In this document: piece after piece, positions 44,851 through 56,394 of the stretch
Numbering within the stretch: position 1 is the stretch's first letter
Layout: each line of letters begins with the position of its first letter
Assembly: GCA_026874595.1 (NCBI GenBank)
Contig: CM049317.1
Location: 37,294,401 to 37,358,400, forward strand
DNA length: 64,000 bases
Direction of reading: 5' to 3'
From: Sipunculus nudus
Lineage: Eukaryota; Annelida; Sipuncula; Golfingiida; Sipunculidae
Notes under the pieces: generated by a model
The model's database searches: none
What the model was told of the DNA's origin: nothing
Seen by the model: the letters and a program-made list of their open reading frames with translations, nothing else
Program-made: the position numbers and the translations under genes

Positions 44851-45759
44851 TTGAGTTATGTTTTAAATTGTATGTCTTATGTTTAAATATCAATTATTAG
44901 TCATGAATGTTTCGATTAATACCAGTTTATGCTTGCATATACGTCCTGGGAATATGGGTTGAATCAGTAAAACCAAACACAGTTTTGCGGGCATCCAACA
45001 ATAGGGACCTCCCACATGGTCCACCTTCCAAATTCATATTTTTAGTTATTGTAGATGACTGTCATTGATAAGTTGCATTGTCCATTAACTTTAAAATCGA
45101 TTGATAGTTCCAGATAATTGAAACAATGATGACAAACAATTATAATAATAAAAATCGTCATCAGCATAACCATAATAATAAGTTTAATAAAAACAAAATA
45201 GACAAAACCCAACAAGTTGTCCAACAGCACATTACACATTTGATACCATATCCCAGCCATTTAAATGATACTTATAAGTGATAAAGCTCTTACATTCTTA
45301 TACAAGATTGTAATCCAGACCATTACTTACTTCCCAGATATGTAAAATAATTTATTCCCTGCTTGACTGCATGTATATGCTGCTTTTAACAAGTTTTTTT
45401 TTTCTGTCGAAAAATAACCTTGTATATCCTACTGCAGGTCCCTGCATATAAAGTATCATACCATGCAATTTGTTATGTAATCTGAAATATTTTATTCATT
45501 TTGATTGATAGATCCTCATATGAGCTGTTCCATTCTTGAAACACAAACCTTGGTTCATTAATGTGTACATCTATGACAGGCGTTTTTTAAAACAAATTTG
45601 TCACTCTGAGATAAATGTTTGAAATTGTATATTAATGTTTTTATATTTAAATTTCTAATTACCGGAAGGCATAATCACACTTAATAACCAACAATATTGC
45701 TGAACCATTATTTGGAATTAGATCACATTATATAAAGAGGTTATACAACTACTCAAACA
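44851..45759. other. no recognisable feature
   Basis: AT-rich DNA. Short frames only (45042-45260 minus is hydrophobic and low in complexity). Confidence 0.5.
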
Positions 45760-46670
45760 GGTCTGGAAAGTTCATAGAGGAAACAGTAAAGTAGGCCACT
45801 CTGGCCTAGATTATCTGAGCTATGGAGTAAAAATCTAAAAAGCTGAATTCCTGCCAGTAGACACAAGAAAGAGCATTTATCAGCAGTGGCTTGTCCGATT
45901 TTCCCAATGTTTTTCATATATATTAATCTAAGACAAGTAGTTCAGTGAATAATGAGTTAAATAAGGAATTGGTGTTGCAATCTATCTTACCATTAACATG
46001 TTACGAGGGTGTTTGTCGCTTTTTTTAAACTCGGCTGACAGAAAGTCACCTGAGTTACAGTGATCACTCTTTATTCGTCGTCCGTCCATTCGTCTGTCTG
46101 TCCATCCGTCCGCTGGGCCTGAAATCTTTTAACTTAACATCCAGGGAAGTCTATCAAATATCCCCCTGGACACCTGCAATTAGGTAACTGCGACCAAATG
46201 AAGCAGTCCAGCTGTTAACAGGGCACAAACCGTAAACGTTAGACCAAGAAATTTTCTAACTTTATCTCCAGAGAGGTCCAAGGCAAATCTCTTTTGAAAC
46301 CTGGTATAAGGTCATGGTGACATATTCTGGGAATGACTGACTGAAAACATGATCCTGAGCACACAGAGAGACAGACGGGGCAAAAATTGTATCCGCTTAC
46401 ATTAGAAAATTATAATGTAAAATACAGGGAAGTCTTGGGCAAATCTCCATGGAAACCTGAAATTAGGTTATGGTGACCTTTACTTTGCAAGCTACTGTCA
46501 AACAACATGATTTAAAGCACCCAGACAAACAGGGCACAAAGCATAACTTTTGGATATGGAATCGTCTATCTTGACATCCATTAAGGTCTATGAAATATCT
46601 CCGTGGACAACTGAAATAAAGTCACTGCTACCTATATTCTCTGAGTTATAGTGGACATAGGACCCCGGCC
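45760..46670. repeat. dispersed repeat array with IR3-like palindromes
   Basis: Several units in the orientation opposite to unit B read like TTAACATCCAGGGAAGTCT and ACCTGAAATTAGGT. AGGTCATGGTGACAT lies at 46309-46323 and AGGTTATGGTGACCT at 46465-46479. A simple CNGTCCATCCGTC-rich run is at about 46080-46112. Confidence 0.65.
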
Positions 46671-47228
46671 TGGAAACGTCACGCTCTGTGGCCAGAGTGC
46701 TCAAATACAAGAAATTCCTAAATGCGCCGCGTGAAAAAAACATGACTTGTGTTGAGCCATTAAAGCACAAAACAAAGAGAATCCATTGTGAGGACAAGTA
46801 TCAAATTATGCTATTACTAATTATGCAGCTTAATGGGAAAATAATTGCGAATAGGAAGACAACTTGTCCTAGAACAACGACATGGGCATAATGATATTTT
46901 TAATCGAAAGGATGATTTATATTAGTCACAAGTGGATGGTGTACGCAGGGTACCGTGGCATATTAATTCCAGCACTCTTTGCCCATTTTTTAATCGGTTA
47001 TAAAAAGTTTTACTGGCATGTCAGAATATATGCGCTACATAGTCATCTTCAATAATGTGGTCGGGTAGACCGAGAAATGTGGGGGGCCAAAAGTCACATA
47101 CGTATAGCGGACCAATGATGTTATGCTCGTAATGACACTTTGTAAAACGACCCGCACTGATGATGCTATGGTCTTGAGCGCATGTATACTCTTGTCCTCA
47201 TCATGGCCTGTATATTGCATAACAGTTA
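46671..47228. other. no recognisable feature
   Basis: No repeat or gene was recognised. Confidence 0.45.
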
Positions 47229-47251
47229 ATGCCTATATCAGCTGATATCTG

Positions 47252-48804
47252 AACTTCAGAGAAAAGATCCGGTTATTGGGAGATTCATAGCGCTAAAACA
47301 ACAACATGAAAAAAAAAACAGGTTGAGCAGATCGACAGAAAGAATCAGCTGAAGTCCAGCTATTGATCAGACAGTGGGACCGAATTGAGGAACCAGATGA
47401 CGTATAATATCGTGTTATACAAAATCCGATGTTGGTATTTGCAAACAGGTACTTCTTCCAAACCCGCTCAAATCAGAGGTTTTTCAGTCATTACATGACA
47501 AACAAGAACACCGGGGCGTAGATAGAACACTGGCCTTAATCAAGACACGTTGTTACTGGCCATGCATTTGCAAGGAGTTAGAGAATATATTGCTCATTGT
47601 GAACCTTGTTTAATTTGTAAAGAAGTAAAAGTAAAGACTCCATTAGGTAGTATAGAGGCAACATACCCACTGGAAGTGCTTGCTATAAACATTACTGTAT
47701 TAGAAAAAGCTAATAACGGTATGACAAATGTACTTGTCATGACTGGCATATTTACTAAATGGACGGTTGCTGTACCTACAAGGGATCAGTACAGTAGAAA
47801 GAGTCTCGGTAAAAGAATGGTTCTATCGTTTTGGTGCACCAGTCAGACTACACTCTTATCAAGGCAGAGACTCGAAAAGTCAAGTTATAACACAGTTTTG
47901 TCGTCTCTATGGTTATGGTACCAAGAAAACTAGAACAACCGCATACCATCCAGAGTCACACCGACAATGTGAAGGATTTAATGCGTCTATCCATGATCTA
48001 CTGATAACTTTGCCTGCACAAGCAAAACGCAAATGGCTTGGACACCTCGCAGAAAAGGTTTATGTTTATAATACCACACCTCACATAAGCACAGGTTTTT
48101 CACCATTCTACCTATTTTATGGCAGAGACCCAAAACTACCGATAGATAACACTCTGAGACTGCTAAAGGAATATCCGTCCATCAGTGTAACTGAGTGGAT
48201 AGCAATTCACCAAGGCAGGTTACAAACTGCTTACCTGATAGTAAGGGGACGTAAAGCACAAGCATTAGAAAAGAGAAAACAGTATACAGACAAAAGAGCT
48301 AAATACTTCTCACTTGATATTGGACAGAGAGTGTATTACCGGACAAGAGGTTTTAAAGGACGTCACAAAATTAGAAAATACTTATCACGGTGAAGTTTAT
48401 AAAGTAGTAGATGCTATGGAACTGAGGGATGTTTATCAGATATCAAATGCAGATGGATTTGGAAATCTTAAATGGTTTAATAGATGTGACCTGAAAGTAT
48501 GGCCAATTCCCTGCTCAACCAAATCTGTACAACATCCAAAACCAACTAAACCAGGACACTGAATGATACTTAGGAAACGCAAATCTCCATCAACTAGTTC
48601 TCCAAGTTCCAGCGAAAGTAGTGAAGAAAACTTTTTGCTATAATCCAAGAGGATGAAAATTGGATTATTACCGACCTAGATAGTTCTTTCACTAGTGACT
48701 CGAGTGAATCTAATCTAAATACTTCCGATTCAGAAACTTTAGTACACTCATTAAGGAAGAACAGAAGGTCTAAGGCAGGGAAACATTCAAACCCCTTCAG
48801 ATAA
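47252..48804 (+). pseudogene. integrase of G3 (frameshifted, catalytic residues lost)
   Basis: Three frames together give a pre-integrase segment (ELQRKDPVIGRF, EVQLLIRQWDRIEEPDD), the zinc-binding region (LHDKQEHRGVDRTL, then HCEPCLICK), the catalytic core and a C-terminal tail ending KAGKHSNPFR before a stop near 48804. In the core, LAINITVLEKA has Asn where the first Asp is expected. RLHSYQGR has Tyr (47857-47859) in place of the second Asp, and YHPESHRQCEGFN keeps the Glu. VYNTTPHISTGFSPFYLFYG is well preserved (47767-48393). Frame breaks occur near 47570, 47770 and 48370. It cannot be an active integrase. Confidence 0.88.
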
Positions 48805-49022
48805 CGACGTTTGTATTGACATAAAAGGTTTGGTAACATGTTTGATACACTTGTGTTCATACATGCCAATGTTTTGTGAATGTGCAACTGAGGAGTTTTA
48901 TTGCCAGTTACTTGTAAAGTTCGCTTTATGTAGTTGAGTGCAAGCATACTTGTGGTTAGAGAGCACTATGTGTTATTTTCGTGTTTATTACTCGGAGAGA
49001 AGTAATGATAAAAGGTGGTGAA

Positions 49023-50017
49023 TGTGATAGTGTTTATTTAAGCTGTGTACATATATGGTGCCCATAGCAAGTAATACTGACATCTAGTGGTCTTCAAATT
49101 ACCTAATGGTCATATATCAAGAAAGGTGAAGTGCTGCCACCTGGTGGTAGTTATTGTACTAGTGTAGCACTGGACACATTGTCAGCTTTTCAGGACGATA
49201 CGATAGTGCCACCTGGTGGTGAATCTGATGTATTTGTTTAAGTTATTATGGTTTATCTTTTGGAGTTAATTATGGCAAAAGGGTCAACTTCCCTTTCCGT
49301 TCATCTGTTAGTAAAGGAGAGACATGCTTTTGGTCATGAGGGTCACGTTTTGAGATCCTGAAGCATACTGGACTCTTACAGCTACAGAACTTAGGTAGGA
49401 TGATTACACATTATCAACAATTAAAAGTGTCCCTTCTTACCATAAAAGAAGGCAGATTACCTGGTTATATTTTGTATTAATTGCCGATAAATGATGGACA
49501 ATAGAACCATGTGATTGGAGACAGGAGCGGACATGTTGTTCTATTGAAGCCAAATTATTTATGATTGTAACTATGTAATTGTACGTGCGAAAAATGTAGT
49601 TATTCCCTGATGCGCGATGCCAGCTTATACTGAAACTGTAGTTTCATGTATTATTGCTTATAATAACATGATTGCGGTGAAAGAACCATGGCACGTGTAT
49701 ACAGGATGACTGTAGTGAAAGGCTAGTCGCCCGACTTGCTTCTTATTCCACGTTCAATTATAGTGTTTACCTGAATATACCATTATATATTAGTGTTATA
49801 CTCCCATATGTTAGTTTGTATTAGAAGGCACAACATATTGTCAGAGAGTAAATAAATGGAGTGTTCACATTGATGGTTATATATTAGAGATGTTCTGTCT
49901 GAATACACGTTTTATAGTAACATACTCTTGTAAATCAGCTAAATATGTTATTATTCAGAATTGTATTTATGACCGGAAGAGGTCATAATTAGGTGTTATC
50001 ATTAGATGCCTATAACA
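49023..50017 (+). repeat. probable 3' LTR of G3
   Basis: It starts TGTGATAG directly after a purine-rich stretch (about 49000-49022) and ends CTATAACA, whose complement matches the start at 7 of 8 positions, giving about 995 bp. AATAAA occurs near 49852. No 5' LTR is present to confirm the ends. An alternative end at about 50001 (GTTATCA) is possible. Confidence 0.45.
49079..49219 (-). promoter_or_regulatory. CTCF-like motif cluster in the G3 LTR
   Basis: The minus strand reads CCACCAGGTGGC at 49147-49136 and again at 49219-49208, both full matches to the consensus CCASYAGRKGGC. CCACTAGATGTC at 49090-49079 has one mismatch. All three are in the same orientation. Binding is not shown by sequence alone. 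Confidence 0.4.
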
Positions 50018-50029
50018 GCTGATATCTGA

Positions 50030-50375
50030 TAATTTGTGGTCTCATATAGCATATTATTTGTATACTTTAACGTTGATGTTATGAATTTGCTACGCTGTTC
50101 ACTACATTTTTTAACAATTAATATTTCATTTGCCACATAAAGGACGTGGATGAAAATGTAATTCATTGATAAAGTTGTTGTCGAACAAAACCACACATAT
50201 TTTGTTGATACTTTGCCAAACAAACTTTGCTGATACACATGATATATTGTTGTAAGTTAGTCACAAATGATACATTATTTCTATGTATACTCACGCCATA
50301 CGTAGTTATATTTTGATACTTTCATGATCCTTTAAAAATGATACTACATTGATATTATGATACGTGATACTTTAT
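50030..50375. other. no recognisable feature
   Basis: AT-rich DNA between G3 and the LINE remnant. Confidence 0.5.
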
Positions 50376-51723
50376 TCAACAGCCTATGGATAATGTATTG
50401 TGGTTTTTGTATATTCCAGGAAGTTTTACCTTCCATGTCTGGATGGAATAAAATATAGTTGGCCTATGTTGGTTTGGCATTCGTGATTTGGTCTGATATA
50501 CGACTGTGATTTTTGGCCGCCCCCCCCCACATTTATCTGTCTTCCCGACCACAATAAAACAATATGAACATCTTTTACTATTCGTTATTCGCCAGCTGTA
50601 CAGTTGTTCAATCACCGATAAAATATTAAAAATTACCCCATCCTGAAATTGCCTCTGATACATGTCTAAGGTTGTACAATATACATGGCTAACTGCCGCA
50701 ATCCATTCAAAACGGTTACCTTACAGATATTTTAACCTTTCTTTACAAATTGGATCATATAGCTTTTTATTAATTACCATCGAATAAACAGTCTTACACT
50801 TCACATTTTCTAAATCAATTTTCTTTTCGTCTGTCATCATTATGTTTCTCTTCAGTTCAAAGGATTCTATTTCATCTGGTGTATTATTTTAAAATTGTTC
50901 TTGCTTCTATTTCTTGGGCATCGCTTTCCGGTAGCCATGGTTAAAATATTTTTTTATGTACATGTGATAACTGTTGGTATTCAATCTTTTAAATATATGT
51001 TAAACACCTGAAAGACGTACTTTATACCTAGGTTGCATAAAAACGTATTAAAAACAGTCGTCTGTCGACTCTGATATATTCATTATTCCATATTTGTTGT
51101 AAACAAATTGACAATTGATTCAGGATCACATATCGTACATGACGCCTACGACTGCAAACAGTGAAAATAAAAGGTAAACATTTTTTTTTGCCAATACTAG
51201 ACAGATCAAAATGTGTATCAACATATCTTAAACCACAAATACGTCTCAGATAGGAGTTTGGTATGACTTTATACTTTGTTTCTAATAAATTCTTCAATCT
51301 GGCTATCAACATTATTCTCTGACTATCAATGACAGATTTTTATACATAATAGCTTTGGTGTAAAAAGTATGTTCTTTGTTTTTCTTTTATTCCAATGTAG
51401 GAAGCTTTGCATTTATCATAATTAAATTCTGCTGATAAGACTTTCCAATATTTATCCAATAAACCCATAAATTATTGCATAGACTTGAAATTTTTAACTA
51501 ATTATGTTGTGTCGTCAGCGAATATACATTGTTTAATCTCATAGCCGTTGATACATATACCCCTAACCGAACTGGAATGACGAACAATTATTGCCAAGAT
51601 TTCAGTGACAAACAGGAATGAATAAGGGACAAATGGATCCCCCTGCCGGGTCACCGCCCTATTTAGTAACAACCAGTGGTGTAACCATTGTTGATCACAC
51701 AGCTTTCTGCGTCAAAGTGTAAA
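50376..51723 (-). pseudogene. LINE reverse transcriptase, 3' part (LINE-a)
   Basis: On the minus strand, broken frames give CVINNGYTTGC (51709-51677), a degraded GDPxxPYLF region (near 51645-51600), CIFADDTT (51528-51505, catalytic FADD at 51522-51511), FNYDKCKASYIG (near 51410), a post-polymerase domain (51312-51028, PNSYLRRICGLRYVDTHF) and a C-terminal CSYC motif (near 50570). The pattern suits an L1/Tx1-like non-LTR element. Many stops are present. The upstream continuation lies beyond the inserted LINE-b, at 52830 and above. Confidence 0.7.
51664..51722. repeat. left copy of the ~60-bp duplication flanking LINE-b
   Basis: Matches 52830-52890 at roughly 52 of 60 positions. The segment encodes the CVINNG motif of LINE-a on the minus strand, so it is duplicated target DNA. 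Confidence 0.7.
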
Positions 51724-52829
51724 CTTGTAAACTTTATTCATTTCCTATACTTTTATACATACATATTCAGTGGTGCTTTAGAAAAGTACTAAAAAATATA
51801 TTGACACAAAGGTCCTTATTTTCACTACATTTGATATAATAAGGAAGTTTATTCCAAAGAGAAGGCCCACTTGTTGAAAATGCCCTATCAGCAAACGTTT
51901 TGTTAGAATTAAATGGAACGTATAATTGTTCAATTATGTTATTTGACCGGAGATTATCATGTCTTGTTTCGTTTTTTTATAAACAGGTGTTCTAAATATT
52001 GTGGTCCATTTCCTTGCAAACATGTGAGCTAAAAACATTAAATTTTGAATTTAATACGTTGGGCTATTGGAAGCCAATGCAATTCTTCCAAAGCTTGCGA
52101 TAAACTGTAATATCCGTCTTTCTGGAAAATCAGTTTGGCACAAACTTTTGATTCCTCTGCATTTTTTTGTAATTCCTGATTTTCAATTCCATAAAATATA
52201 CTTTTAGAATAATCCGTATGTGACATCACCAGGCTGAGAGCTAGAATTTTGTTGCTTCAGTTATGAGAAACCACCTGATAGATCTTATTTTCTGACGGTT
52301 TATCATAGCAGTTTTTGCACATTTTATTGACATGTTCTCTGAAATTCAAATTATTATCCAACAACACGACAACAATATCACCATTATTATTGATATCTGT
52401 TGTTAAGCATTTAGATAGCTAATGCCTGTTTCTAAATAAGACTCCGTCTTTGAACAGTTCATTTGCTTTGACATCTAAAACAAACTGTTCTTAATCTGAG
52501 ATTGCCTTTTTCTCAGCATTTCATGTCTTGGGTTGAACAGATTCTTCAGAATATGGTCATCGGCAAATCCAAACAGATTTATTCCATCGGGTAAGATGTC
52601 ATACAGTGTACTAATATAAGCTAGAAAGAAAATTGGACCTGAGCAGCTGCCTTGAGGCACTGCAAACAGTAGGTCTCTAGCTGTTGAATAATGTTTTGCA
52701 ACCTTTACCTTACACGTCCCTGGTCTAAGGTAACTGGATATCATTGTAGCGCCGTTTCAGAAAACACCAAATCTCTTTTCTAAGATATCTAGCACGATTC
52801 CGTGATGAAAGGGGTCAAATGCCGGTCTA
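51723..52829 (-). mobile_element. 5'-truncated CR1-like LINE nested in LINE-a (LINE-b)
   Basis: The minus-strand frames read AFDPFHHGIVLDIL at the truncated start (about 52820), then LLFAVPQGSCSGPIFFLAYI and INLFGFADDHIL (52744-52475, catalytic FADD intact), LEELHWLPIAQRIKFK (52100-52040), and the C-terminal FADRAFSTSGPSLWNKLPYY (about 51890-51830), ending near 51766. A short 3' UTR with AATAAAG follows. The domain succession fits the CR1/L2/Rex group. The complete 3' end, truncated 5' end and flanking duplication are the signature of target-primed reverse transcription. Stops and frame changes make it inactive. Confidence 0.8.
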
Positions 52830-52930
52830 ATTAGGAACAGCCAGTGGTGTGTCCATTGTTGATCACACAGATTTTTGCGTCAAAGTGTAACGTCAACATA
52901 TCAGCTTTGTCGTGATAGTAAAGCGACACT
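52830..52930 (-). pseudogene. upstream piece of LINE-a beyond the insertion
   Basis: The minus strand reads LYYHDKADMLTLHFDAKI followed by CVINNGHTTG. The final part is the right copy of the flanking duplication (52830-52890), and the first part is unduplicated LINE-a sequence. Similarity fades above about 52930. Confidence 0.55.
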
Positions 52931-53332
52931 AAGAAATAACTATGCTTAAAGTAAAAGCAAAATTATATATATGCATTTTTAACACTTGGCGCTATTCGAT
53001 AAAGATCAGATAATGAAGATATTTATTTAGAAAAAGTCTGTGGATTCAGAATACGGGAAGCAAACGTTCAGGGAGAACCAATTGTCACTCGTATTCCTTT
53101 ATGGAAAGAAATTAATACACTGATTTTTTTTACTGGAATGTGTTGATATAATATGCTGAGACCGGCTCCGTTTTTAATGATTACTCCGCACAATAGCAAT
53201 ACGGGGAAATATTACTTCAAATTAAATAGAAAGTGCAAATTGATACATTATGATACATATATTCAAAGAAGAACAACCTTACTTTTCTGGTGTCGAAGTT
53301 AGTTTAATGTTAATCTGGAAAGTCCGGATGCT
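52931..53332. other. no recognisable feature
   Basis: AT-rich DNA. Further LINE-a coding could not be followed with confidence. Confidence 0.45.
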
Positions 53333-53354
53333 GGGGGGGGGGGGGGGGGGGGGG
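53333..53354 (+). repeat. poly-G run
   Basis: Twenty-two consecutive G, followed by AGGG. Confidence 0.95.
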
Positions 53355-53860
53355 AGGGTCCTGTGTGCAATCATATGTCCCCAAATTTTGACTTCTGATC
53401 AAGGTAGGATACCGTTTTGGTAGTAAAAAAAGTGGGTAGACATCCTGGATCGCGGAAAAAAAAGGGTGAAATTAAAGATGGCGTCCAAGATGGCCACCGA
53501 ACCATTGAATCATCTATAACTCGAAAAGTAATTGAGGTATGGGATAGATTTTGGTGTCTTTGCCTGTGATTTTAAGGGTCAAGAAATATACTGAAACCAT
53601 TTTCACGACCTTACCGCCTGCGGTCATGGTGATTTTCAATATGGCTGCATATATTGCTACAAATATTGCAATTTTACCATTGAATCATGCATGACACGCC
53701 AAGAAACTGATGTAGTGGGGTGTATTTTGATGTCTTTACCTATGGTTTCAGGGTAAAATAATCTATTAAAACCATTTCCCAGACGATTATGGTGAAATTC
53801 AACATGGTTGTCATTATTGCTACCAGTATAGCAGCTGTACAATTGAATCATGTGTTGTGT
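53355..53860 (+). repeat. dispersed repeat with YY1-like motifs
   Basis: Roughly 130-170 bp units share CATTGAATCATSYATRACWCG-type blocks and TTTTGGTGTCTTTGCC. AAAGATGGCG (53474-53483) and CAAGATGGCC (53486-53495) resemble YY1 sites. A minus-strand copy lies at 59470-59862 and decayed units at 55940-56220. Confidence 0.6.
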
Positions 53861-54480
53861 CCGCCCCGCTTTGAATTATCCCCCACCCCCTTGTGATCGT
53901 AGCTGCATTTTGCTGTAAGGGCAATTATTATTTATTACATGTACTCATATGTTTACATGTTAATAATAGTTTTGGGATAAGTGGAACTATCATATCAATA
54001 TGCTCAAATGGCAAAGTAACTCACTAACTAACCAGGCCGTTGAACAAAACGCCTTGCACATGGACAAAGGTAATTGCATATCATTCACTCTCACTTTCTC
54101 TCTCTCTAACACTCATGAGCAGAAGATACAATTAAGACATTTTTTGGTTTAAAGTTATTCTCAAAAATTGTAAAACAACGCTTCTTACAAAAAGGTATAC
54201 AGTTCAAAATACCCGGTACAAAACCAGTATCCATCTCCGTCCAGCAATGTGAATAAATATAAATAAAACAGTCAAAACTACTATTTAGCAAAATGCTAGC
54301 ACTAATTCCCCTTAATACCTCCTTCAGTCTTAGTATCTCATCCAGTTAAATGATCTACTACATACTAAACTTCTCCCGTATCATTCTCTCCTAATGATAA
54401 TCAGTTTAACAGTTACATATCACCCATTACTAATCAGCCTTGACAGCCAATGGTAAACAGTATCTAAGAATCTAAATGGC
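53861..54480. other. no recognisable gene
   Basis: AT-rich DNA with a short CT-rich run near 54088-54107. Confidence 0.5.
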
Positions 54481-54850
54481 CACTTTTCCCTGGCTCTCAG
54501 ATCACCTACAGTGTGACCCACAGTACCCAAGTACTAGCTGATCCGAAGATGGGTATCCGCCCAGTAAACAATATTACTATGACTGTGAAGTGGAACATGG
54601 AGTAGTGCGGTACATACATCGTAAGGAGCGAGACACCGGGCTGTTTCTCTTGAATTTCACAAGGCAGTAACACGTGGATCTAATGTTTACAGTTGATGAC
54701 ACGTTGTCGGAGTGTTGTGGCTTCGGGGTCGTGCTCCTTATATACCCTTTGACCTGTGACTCATTTGTAGCCAGAACAAAGTCCGTTGTTCACACGCTCT
54801 AAATTATGATTTATAAGTCATAAACGTACCGCTACATAATACAGAAATGT
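54481..54850 (-). promoter_or_regulatory. TATA-type promoter, possibly within an LTR
   Basis: On the minus strand GGTATATAAGG (54746-54736) sits in a GC-richer stretch (GAGTCACAGGTCAAAGG upstream, ACGACCCCGAAGCCACAACA downstream). TGTAGCGGTACG at about 54835 could be an LTR start. No element coding sequence or second LTR was found nearby, so the nature of the promoter is uncertain. Confidence 0.3.
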
Positions 54851-55090
54851 CGTACATTAGCTAAACAGTTAAGTTACACAAATGAAGACACAAATATCAC
54901 AAATGTGCACTTTTAATACCTACTCATTATTACCCAACATACTTATTTCATATAGACCAGCAAAATAATTTGGTAGGTCATCACTATATTGTCAGCTCAT
55001 TGTCCAAATAATAATGATAATGGAAAGTACAGAGTATTACTATGACACTGAAAAAGACTGAAATAGTCTTAATAGAGCATACATTAATTT

Positions 55091-55195
55091 ACCGGCAGTT
55101 CAGCCAGTGGGATAGACTGGGTCAATTTCCCCTGCCGGCTGTTTAGCCCGTGGACTAAACTGCCGGCACCCTGCCGGTTGTTTAGCCACTTCCAA
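55091..55195 (-). repeat. short GC-rich minisatellite
   Basis: On the minus strand, GGCTAAACARCCGGCAGGG-like units occur about three times with inverted GCCGGCAGTTTAGTCC pieces between them, giving hairpin potential. Confidence 0.5.
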
Positions 55196-55939
55196 AATAA
55201 AAACCTTTGCCGAATAATAACTGAGCGCTGCTTCATTTAAACTGACAAGTGGACCGTTGGTATTACTCCGCGGAATGTAACGCTGCATGTCGTGGTTGTT
55301 TACATCAAACACTTGAGGATGTCCTCAGCATGTAGGACGATTAAAAGGGTTGACACGGTATGGAAATAAGTACATTGTAATGGAAATTAATACTGTGACC
55401 TGACTCACTGTTACTACATAAGTTACGTTATATAAAAAGGCTAATCGGCGTGCAAGGTCTCATCTTCTGATTACCACCCTCTCTTATTCGTACTTGACAT
55501 GTTTAGAGATAGCAATGTGCTACGCTTTCTTATGTTTCCGTATTGGATGCTAGTTTAAGTTTCATTATACCAAATACAACTTATTAACCTGAAGTTATGA
55601 CTACCGTTATTCGCATATCTATTTCTGACTACCTGTTACTTCACATATGTTAATACCGAAATGTTTACATGGATTGAGCCCTTCGTTGTACCATATTAAA
55701 GAACAATGATATTTTTTTCTACCATCAATATATATTACCCTGCAATAACTGAATATAATAGTAATTATTATCACAATAACGCTACAAATTGTCTGTATGA
55801 CTGAATTTACCTATGGCATAACTTCACCGATTAACGACTGGAAGAAGCATATTAAAAATGAACACAATTTTCCTGTACCTGAATATAAAAACATATACAT
55901 TGCTGACATCTTAAAATTCTACAACACATGTACAACACA
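55196..55939. other. no recognisable feature
   Basis: AT-rich DNA. The frame at 55797-55997 shows no domain. Confidence 0.5.
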
Positions 55940-56220
55940 CACAAGTAATCGAGACCGGAGACTGATATTGATGTCTTTTGTTAATTTTTCATGGTAAAGA
56001 TAACTACTGAAATCATCGGCCGATTCCTCTCTGCACTAAAGTGGAAATCAATATGGCTCCAATCATCCATAACTCATCATGAAATACAGCTACGTGATTG
56101 ATATTTTTTCCCCTAGTGTTTTCCGGTTTCTCTTGAAATCTTTTGGCCGATAAAATATTTGATTATGAGGAAATTTAGTATGGCTGCCAATATGCCAGAG
56201 TGCATTACCATTTAATGTAA
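55940..56220 (+). repeat. decayed copies of the 53355-53860 repeat
   Basis: TATTGATGTCTTTTGTTA, CTACTGAAATCAT and AATATGGCTCC/TATGGCTGCC pieces follow the same order as in the better copy. Confidence 0.45.
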
Positions 56221-56314
56221 CACCCCTAAAACTTAATTAAGCTACATTGACAAATATGTTGATTATAGTTTTTTTATGTCAAGAAATATATGAAACTAAC
56301 ACATATCAACGGAT

Positions 56315-56317
<3 letters not shown>

Positions 56318-56386
<69 letters not shown>
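56318..56386. repeat. (AT)n microsatellite
   Basis: About 69 bp with one interruption near 56355. It abuts the left end of the inverted-repeat element at 56387. Confidence 0.95.

Positions 56387-56394
<8 letters not shown>

Larger units (their letters stand above)
47229..50029 (+). mobile_element. Ty3-type retrotransposon remnant, integrase end plus 3' LTR (G3)
   Basis: Coding similarity begins abruptly at about 47252 in the segment just before integrase and continues through integrase to a probable polyprotein end near 48804. A purine-rich stretch and a probable 3' LTR follow (49023-50017). Gag, protease and reverse transcriptase are missing, so the copy is truncated at its 5' side. A 24-bp sequence with one mismatch lies at each edge (47229-47252 and 50006-50029). 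Integrase is at the 3' end of pol, so G3 is of the ordinary Ty3 arrangement, unlike G1 and G2. Confidence 0.75.
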
